In this document: positions 57,066 to 64,000 of the stretch, piece by piece
Layout of the letters: every line of letters begins with the position of its first letter
Position numbering within the stretch: the first letter of the stretch is position 1
DNA from: Molanna angustata
Lineage: Eukaryota > Arthropoda > Insecta > Trichoptera > Molannidae
DNA: 64,000 nucleotides
Reading direction: 5' to 3'
Assembly (NCBI GenBank): GCA_963576475.1
Contig: OY754970.1
Coordinates: forward strand, 38,033,447-38,097,446
The notes under the pieces: model-generated
What the model was told of the DNA's origin: nothing
Databases searched by the model: none
The model's input: only the letters and a program-made list of their open reading frames with translations
Program-made: the position numbers and the translations under genes

Positions 57066-57324
57066 TAGGTATATAATTACGTTTAAAAAATATGAAGCGG
57101 TTTATAGAGTTTGACACGATATAATAATATACACAAATAAATATGTCGAATCTCGTACAGCATGTATTTTTAAACATGCGTTCAGTATCCTTCGGGCGGT
57201 CATTCTGCCACAGTGGGTAAATCGGGAACTAAGTAGGTATATTAGGATATGACAAAATTGTCTCGTGTTTATAAGTGGTCAGTTAATTGCATCATTTCCT
57301 TTCCATATATTAGCTAAGTACTTA

Positions 57325-57480
57325 CTTACTTTCCGTGTCCGGAACACCATCATATTGGTTGGTGCTCCGGTGGTGGAAGGATTGGCCGGCATTCTGCCGT
57401 TTCCAGGGACGCCCGATTGCTTTTCCGAAGTTAACCGAAACTCAATCTACGTGGAGGCTCCTTCCGTGTCCCCATTAGCT
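57325..57480 (+). other. GC-rich open segment, unknown
   Basis: TTTCCGTGTCCGG and CTTCCGTGTCCCC bracket a stretch open on + only (APVVEGLAGILPFPGTPDCF, then SEVNRNSIYVEAPSVSP). All three minus frames contain stops. Composition differs sharply from flanks. There is no acceptor or donor of note and I do not recognise the protein. Confidence 0.3.
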
Positions 57481-57559
57481 AAGTCATCATTACTAATCAA
57501 CGATATTATAATATTATCATTCTTTAGTTGTGATCGGCGTGTACGTGCTACGTATTAAT

Positions 57560-58590
57560 ACGTATACGTCACATTGATCAATTTAGCCTTAAATTTCAGT
57601 CATATTTCGACGAGTTTCACAAGGTTGTCAGGGGCCTTTATGGGAAAAGACACATGCCTTTAAAAACTATTTTATGCGGTGAAGTCAGTGCATCACCTTT
57701 AAAAAGCAAAATTTGTAATCATCACTAGACATTTTTGAATGAAAACATATAATCTACTGATACATATTTTGGCAAACGATCGTGGATAGTAAATTTCTAT
57801 AGTACACAGCACCTACTTAGAACTGCCTACGTTGGTAACACATTACGAAACAATATTGTGTCTTCAAATGATTTCTTTGAAATTTTATAGCATGGTTTGA
57901 AATAATAATATAGGTATTATAGAAGATTTAAGATTTAAATAGGCAGCGTTCGTTTCCTACTCCCAAGTACCTACCTAGATAAAGATTTCTCAACTTTCTT
58001 TATTATTATATTATTGAACTATATAAAAGGTTGCATTCGCCTACAACGATAGTTGAATGAATATGAATAAATATGTTTACTTCATTCCTTATACCCATCC
58101 TATAATCATGCACATCCTTCTTATACTTATTACAATATATGAAATGCTTTTTTTATTCAATTTTTTTTAACTGTCATTTTTCTGTACTTTCTGGGATTGG
58201 TATGTAATTGGTCTCATTTCTGTAAATCGTTTGTGTATTGTAAGTGTTAACATGACTGTTTACTAATCCAAATAAATAAATAAATAAATTATGTTTTAAG
58301 TTCCACTGTGATTTAATGACACTAATAGTGATACATCTTCAGTGTGACAAGGGGTAGGTAACTTAGTTTATTTATTTTAAGCATTTTGACACATTGCCAT
58401 ATGCCAATATCTTTCTACCAACCATATTCATTTGATGAGGTAAACTGTGTGTATGACACGAATTCATGTGAATCCAATATATATTGAAACATATAAAAGA
58501 AAAATCATAAAAAAACGGATGGGTGAGGAGGGGACAAGGATATGATAAGGAGACAATTTTAATTATTATGTGTAAGTTTAATATGAGTTT
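57560..58590. other. Intron sequence, nothing recognised
   Basis: AT-rich. ATAAATAAATAAATAAA at 58272 is a short A-rich tail. Confidence 0.45.
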
Positions 58591-58596
58591 AATATA

Positions 58597-58692
58597 GAAC
58601 GATATGTTTTGTTTAAAATAATTGTAGAAGATATGTATCGTTCTATGATAATACGATACATATTATCTTCTATAATCATTTTAAACAAAACA
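58597..58692. repeat. Hairpin-forming inverted repeat
   Basis: TTTTGTTTAAAATAATTGTA with GAAGATATGTATCGT pairs with ACGATACATATTATCTTC and ATTTTAAACAAAAC around a short AT loop. Possibly a tiny MITE. Confidence 0.7.
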
Positions 58693-58949
58693 AATTTATT
58701 TTTTTAAATATTTGTGCAGATTTATGCGAAATAACTTTTACATACATTACAAAAGAAAAAGATCCTTTATTGTAGGGACTATCCTTTTTTTAACGTATGA
58801 CAATACCAAATGCAATCATAGATACCAATTTAACGACGAAGTGCACTTTTAAAAAATCACATTCTATCGTATTGCGCGGATTGCGCCTATAAACTTGTAA
58901 CAATATTGTATAAAATTGTCATCCTCATTCTTTCGCTTGTCGGGCTCTA

Positions 58950-59752
58950 CATGTCGTCGCCTGAGAACTGTAGTGGGACATCTCACAAAACATAGTTTTG
59001 AGATAATGATGTTTTAAGATTTTAGTTTTTTTAAAATCATCACTAAATTAAATCATCGTTGTTTTCTAAAATATTTATTAAGTCAATATATAAGAAAAAA
59101 ATAAAATAATTTTTCAATATTTTTTTTATTTTATTTCTATATTTAGAGCTAAAATTGAGAAAATAAAAGGATATCCAAGTATAGCTCTCACATATACGTC
59201 ATTATTTATTTTGGTTAAGTTCAGTGGAAATGGGAAATTTCAGGTTATTGTGTTCGTAAATAAAAATTAGATTATGAAAATAAATGTCATATATAAAAAC
59301 ATCTTTATTTTTTTTAATGTGTTTGAAAATAGGTACATAGATACGTAATAAATGCTTAGTAGGTAGGTACATAATAGGTATGTACATAATATTTTTTTTT
59401 TCAAAGCTGAATTTCTATTTTAATTCTTTAGTTATTTACATACATTCTATATTGGTAGGTATATAAAAAATGGTTTAACAAAAATTATAATTAGGTACTG
59501 CAAGTATTTCTATAAAAGTTGTGGCATTTCTATAAATTATTTGAGTTATCCCAGTCTTACACTAAACATGGTAGGATATTCTATACAATGCTATATTGGT
59601 ATATTTCTCATACAAATAATTTTTCTAATGAGACCAAATATCCAAGAACAGCTCTTAACACTATTAAAAATAACGAATTTTATAAGCAGATAACCCAAAA
59701 AACGATTTTTTTAGATGTCCCACTACAGTTCTCAGGCGACGATGTGAAGTAT
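58950..59752. mobile_element. Possible element with inverted 35-bp ends
   Basis: CGTCGCCTGAGAACTGTAGT with GGGACATCT (58960-58983) is inverted at 59713-59745. The interior is AT-rich with an 87-codon + frame (59519-59782) that runs into the right arm. Class unknown. Confidence 0.4.
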
Positions 59753-59789
59753 GACAATCGCCCCCTGTCGACTTCGCTGTGAACGTAAA

Positions 59790-60235
59790 CGAATATCGTC
59801 TATACGCACAGAGCTTTTCATATTACTAGTTGCATGTAACACATGAGATCCAACTGTCGACAGCGATAGTATGTATAGTTGAAGAATAAGTACCAAACCC
59901 ATAAATACAAATTATTTATTATTTTATGATATTTAGTTTTCTATACAACACATGTACCTAGGTAGTCAAGATAGGATAGTATGGAGGTCAGTCTTTTTTT
60001 CCTACCCGGAATATGAAAACAGCATGATGGTATATTATGTATATTGTATGTTTAGAGATGAAGTATCAAACTATCAAGTCTTCTTTGATATTGTGTATAG
60101 GTGACTACCATACAAATTGTATGAAGCGATGTCGTCACTAAATTCAATTTTTATAAAAATTGTAAAAAAAAATTTGAGATGTACTGCTACAATGTTAATA
60201 TTTTTTATATAAAATTAAATTATCTAGTTGGGGTG
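59790..60235. other. Intron sequence, nothing recognised
   Basis: AT-rich. Confidence 0.45.
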
Positions 60236-60593
60236 TTTCGGCTTTTTTCGATATTTTAAAAATAAATGGAAATATAGGCAGTTAAACTCATAAATTTATC
60301 ATAAAAAAAATACTTTTCTTAATAAAAAATGTTTGAGAAACCCTGGAATTTTTTTGAAAAAACTAATTTGAGATTTTGTATTTGTTTATGTTTATACCAA
60401 TTTTCAGCGTTCTAGCTTTTATGGTTTCCGAGATATAGGGAAAAATAAAATAAAAATTCAAAAGTTGATAACCCCTGACTGAAACAAAAATTCAAAATTC
60501 CGAGTATAAAAGTTTTGTAGGCCTGTAACTGTTTATATATTCTGAAATTTTAGGTTCTGTAAATTGAGCGGATCAAAAGTTATAAGGGGGGGA

Positions 60594-60673
60594 CGGACAC
60601 ACACACACACAGACACACACACAGACACACACACAGACACACAGACACACACACACACACACACAGACACACG
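60594..60673. repeat. CA/CAGA microsatellite
   Basis: (AC)n interrupted by regular AGAC every 8-14 bases. Confidence 0.9.
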
Positions 60674-60696
60674 AAATGTTCTACTCCGAATTCTGA

Positions 60697-61014
60697 GTAA
60701 ATCCGTGTATGGAACATATATGCTGCGAAGCCTCTAAGTTGGTGTTTTTTGACTTCAAAGTTGGAAAAGCCGTGAAAAAAGTAGACCTCTCCATACAATT
60801 CTCTCGTATTCTGGCTTGATACATTGTCGATATGTTAAGAGAACAAAGTTCTCCTGAACAAATCGACAGTTGGATTATCTTTTGTCTCTCTGTGAAATGT
60901 GAAAGTTGTAACCGGCCCAACGTGCACCACATTCACTATAATATAAACTTTGTTCCAAATAATGGCTGTCCATTCTGCTACGTGATCCAACGGTCTTTTT
61001 CGGACACTCACTAA
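60697..61014 (+). pseudogene. Open segment with paired CxxC motifs, unknown
   Basis: One + frame runs from 60697 to a TAA at 61012-61014 with a single internal TGA (about 60814). It reads CMEHICCEASKLVFFDFKVG, VKKVDLSIQFSRILA, stop, then MLREQSSPEQIDSW, VKCESCNRPNVHH and NNGCPFCYV. Two CxxC pairs about 20 residues apart suggest a zinc-binding fold. I do not recognise the family. It directly follows the CA repeat and an AT-rich block (60240-60590) that looks like a transposable sequence. Confidence 0.35.
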
Positions 61015-61029
61015 TAACGAAGCCAGCAA

Positions 61030-61900
61030 AAATACAAAGGGAAAAAAAGTATGTACTTACTTACACCAATTTGTTCGAAACCGCGCGATCTTGCGAAAGT
61101 TGACATTGAATGCGATCCGTTGGGTTTGATATAACTTAATTTCTTCTAGATAATTGCAATTTATATCCACTAAAAATAAATATAATACTATATTTAAATT
61201 CTCAATTGAAAGTTTTCGATCTTCTTTATGATTTTTCCTTGCTTTCAAAACACAATATCTTCCTCGATCTCTATAGAGATGTTCCAAAAACATACCTAAG
61301 TACATACTTCTATATGTTTCATTACTTAATTAATGGTTTAATGCAAAATACTTACATCACATTATTAATATTTTATTATACATTCTCTCCGCATTGTTGA
61401 ACCATACCACCTTAAGTCTTTACTATTTGAAACGTCTTTTTTCAAGATTGTTTATTTTGTAAATAACATTTCCTTGTGAAATTATTATTGCTATGTTTTA
61501 ATTAGCAGATAATAACTAAGTACCTAACCTAAGCTCTCGGTGCACGTCATTTATGAATAAGTCATAAAATTAGTCATTACTTAGCTCGAGGTCGACATCT
61601 TTGCAATTGTTTGCTTTTAATGTTTACTCACTATTCTGTGACTCATATTTATTACTTTTAAGAAGCTTGTTTCTTGACAGCTATTGTGATATTACAAGAA
61701 TTACCTTTTTTTTGTATTACAAATGTGATAAAAATATTATTATTTTATTTTGTTGGATAATAATTATTATTATAGCGCCGTTTCGTGAAACCTCACCTCA
61801 AATACGCCTCAGTTGAATCATGTAAACTAAGATAACTCAAATAAGTTTCTATCGGTTACATAATATACATTTTATAATATTATACTTACATATTATTTTG
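61030..61900. other. Intron sequence, nothing recognised
   Basis: AT-rich, short frames only. Confidence 0.45.
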
Positions 61901-61904
61901 GTGT

Positions 61905-62098
61905 AAGAGATGAAGTGAATAGTAGGGGCCGCCCTAGAAAGGGATGGCATGACCATTTGAATGAAGGAAACACAAAAAGCATGATGAGACGATGAATGGA
62001 TGTAAAGAAAGCCAAGAATGATTGCAAAAATAGAGGAGAATGGCGATCGATTCTCTCTGCTTATCCCGTAAGGGACATGGCGTGATGGTATGTATGTA
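61905..62098 (+). pseudogene. RTE-like LINE end with GTATG tail (plus)
   Basis: GGGCCGCCCTAGAAAGGGAT then GGCATGACCATTTGAATG (GRPRKGWHDHLNE-like), and the terminal TATCCCGTAAGGGACATGGC with GTGATGGTATGTATG. It shows the true 3' end of the LINE family seen at 44098. Confidence 0.75.
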
Positions 62099-62529
62099 TA
62101 CTATTACATATACATATTATATCGGTTACATAATACAGAAACTGGAGAAGGTTTAATTGTTTATTTATTTATTGCTTTCTAATTTGATTACTTTCTTTTT
62201 CGTTTCTTACTATAAGTATTCTTCTTATAATTTTTTTACCTTTTCTATTTTTCAATATTTCAAGCATGTAGCTTGAAGTGGATGCGAAGTGGACTAAATT
62301 TGTGATAAAATTGTCTTGTCTTATAACAGGAATTATTCCTAATTGGATAGATAAAGATTAATTGGAGGAATTCAAAACATAGTACTTCCCAGTAACTATA
62401 AACTATAAGTTATACAATAATAAGTTATTATTATTATTATAATTTACATAATTGTATATATATATATAGGTACAAATACATCTTAATTTAAATATTGTAA
62501 TAAATTTATTTTCATTTGAAGCTATGCTT

Positions 62530-62700
62530 ACATTAATCCAACGTATCTCTGATCCATATTATCAGTGATCTCCACCTCGAACTTCTTCCTGGAACCCTGG
62601 AACGTTCCCCAGAATTACAGATCTCTCAAGGTTTTTAATACTTCTCTCCGATGCAATACATGGCCTAAGAATCGGAGGATCCCAACTTCATTAACAGAAA
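62530..62700 (-). pseudogene. Possible LINE C-terminal fragment (minus)
   Basis: The minus strand reads EVGILRFLGHVLHRRE, then VLKTLRDL and a stop, resembling the RFLGHVLRR part of LINE C-termini. Confidence 0.4.
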
Positions 62701-63615
62701 AATCATGATTCATATTATCAAAAATATACAAAACAACTTTTGTTTGTGAATTAATTGCCGATTTTATAACAGATACCTAATTGTTTTTTTTTCTTAAAAC
62801 TCATCATTTTTCTACGTCTCTATCGTAGTCATTTATCAGATCTATATGCACATATGGTAAATAATGATAGAGACGAATTAATATGACAATATTTATTAAG
62901 TTGAAACATCTGGACACATCTGGATAAAAAATGTTTAATAATCTCACAAAAACAAATTAACTTTTTAAATATTTTTTTATCACTATTGGGATTGATAAAA
63001 ACATATGTTTGAAAATTTAATTGTCTTTTCACTAGGAGGTTATTTAAACTATAATGCACTATAAAATAATACCCACAAATAATAAATGTCACGAGAAACG
63101 TCGAATCGTCGAAATTTACATAAGTTCGTGTCGTGTTTCTCACACCATCGACTCAAGTTTCTATGTTTATAGATTTTTTGATTATATGAATGATCCAGGA
63201 CTCTATAGACGCTTTTTAATATTATATTAGTGTTGTTTAATCTTCAGTTGGTTTGGGTATTTTATCATTATAATATGATGATAAACCTGCGATGTTGCTA
63301 GATTAGATAGTAGATGAATGTTGAACATCTTTAAAACCGGTTTTTGTCCGAAGTTCTCCACGCCCAAAACTTTGAAGTTTATTGTTTGCGGTGTAAGAAT
63401 GTATGTAGGCTCGTATCTCATTTCATTTCTTTACTAGTACCAGTACCTGCATATTTTATTATTCTGGAGTATTTCATATGTTTTGCCTAATAAACGTGCT
63501 GATTTGTTAGCAACGATAAACACAGCATTGGATTCGAAATTATTATTTTGAATTTTAAACGTACCTGTTTTTGATTGAGTCGAGGCTCTCAATCTGTAAA
63601 TTGTCAGGCATTTTA
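62701..63615. other. Intron sequence, nothing recognised
   Basis: AT-rich. Minus frames of 104 and 64 codons lack motifs. Confidence 0.4.
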
Positions 63616-63621
63616 AAATCT

Positions 63622-63806
63622 GGGGGGGCTAGTCTGGACAACAGGTGGAATCAAAACCATCCATGCTTACCCATACCTTGGATACAATTATCTAATGGAG
63701 TTCTATGATATCTTAAGATATAATAGAACTTCATAAGATAATTATATCCATGGTATGGGTAAACATGGGTGGTTTTGATTCCGCTGGTTGACCAGACTTA
63801 ACCCCA
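63622..63806. mobile_element. Foldback MITE, family G, copy 3 (diverged)
   Basis: Ends GGGGGGGCTAGTCTGG and CCAGACTTAACCCC. Arms ATCAAAACCATCCATGC and GTGGTTTTGATTCC. Centre near ATATCTTAAGATAT. Confidence 0.75.
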
Positions 63807-64000
63807 GATCAAAAGAGAAAATGAATACAAATAATATTTAAAACAATAAAAATAAAATGTCACTCACTGAAATACATTAGAAAAAATACTTTGAAATGAC
63901 GATGCAAAAATTATAAACTTTCATTTTTGTACTTTTATTTTTTAAATTTTAAACATAGATTTAATATTTTTTCATTGACAAACTTTTTAACATCTCAATA

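Overview
The window is AT-rich insect nuclear DNA, most likely from a moth or butterfly. The base composition, the many TACCTA/TAGGTA motifs, the tRNA-derived SINEs, the RTE-like LINE ends with ATG or GTATGTATG tails, and the Helitron with a CTAG end all fit Lepidoptera. No prokaryotic genes, rRNA or CRISPR were seen. Almost all of the sequence is intron or intergenic DNA packed with transposon remnants, and few of the long open frames are host genes.

Host genes: parts of two tetraspanin genes lie on the + strand. Gene 1 enters from the left. Exon 1..68 and exon 684..902 encode the large extracellular loop, with its CCG motif and six cysteines, and most of TM4. Exon 684..902 appears to end at a non-canonical GC donor (GCAAGT at 903). 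Two downstream exons can each complete TM4 in the right phase: 16049..16261, with a long Arg/Pro/Ser-rich tail, and 18872..18988, with a short Pro-rich tail. The gene therefore seems to have alternative last exons across a 15-18 kb intron. Gene 2 begins at 34665 with a 20-codon first exon (MGCG start and the first half of TM1) and a clean GTGAGT donor, preceded by a TATA-like/TCAGT core promoter. Its later exons were not found and probably lie beyond the right edge.

Repeats, left to right: 1-12 kb has a Harbinger-like MITE, SINEs, an RTE insertion with a 14-bp target duplication, and two tandem arrays. The second array is an 84-bp unit repeated 24 times and is open on both strands. 12-22 kb has LINE ends of several clades. 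22.6-25.4 kb has a TA-flanked foldback MITE and a Penelope-like element with a hammerhead ribozyme and a GIY-YIG fragment. 30.7-32.95 kb is a Tc1-like transposon whose transposase has lost its catalytic part. 36-38 kb has a near-perfect foldback and a 91-bp satellite. 42-51 kb has three-copy foldback MITEs, tandemly duplicated LINE ends and a hAT remnant inserted in a SINE. 53-57 kb has a Helitron, a tRNA-like SINE and a 35-bp minisatellite. 57-64 kb is mostly unannotated AT-rich DNA with LINE ends, two unexplained open segments and a third copy of the foldback MITE.

Everything was read by eye. Repeat family names rest on recognisable motifs and have not been checked against a database.
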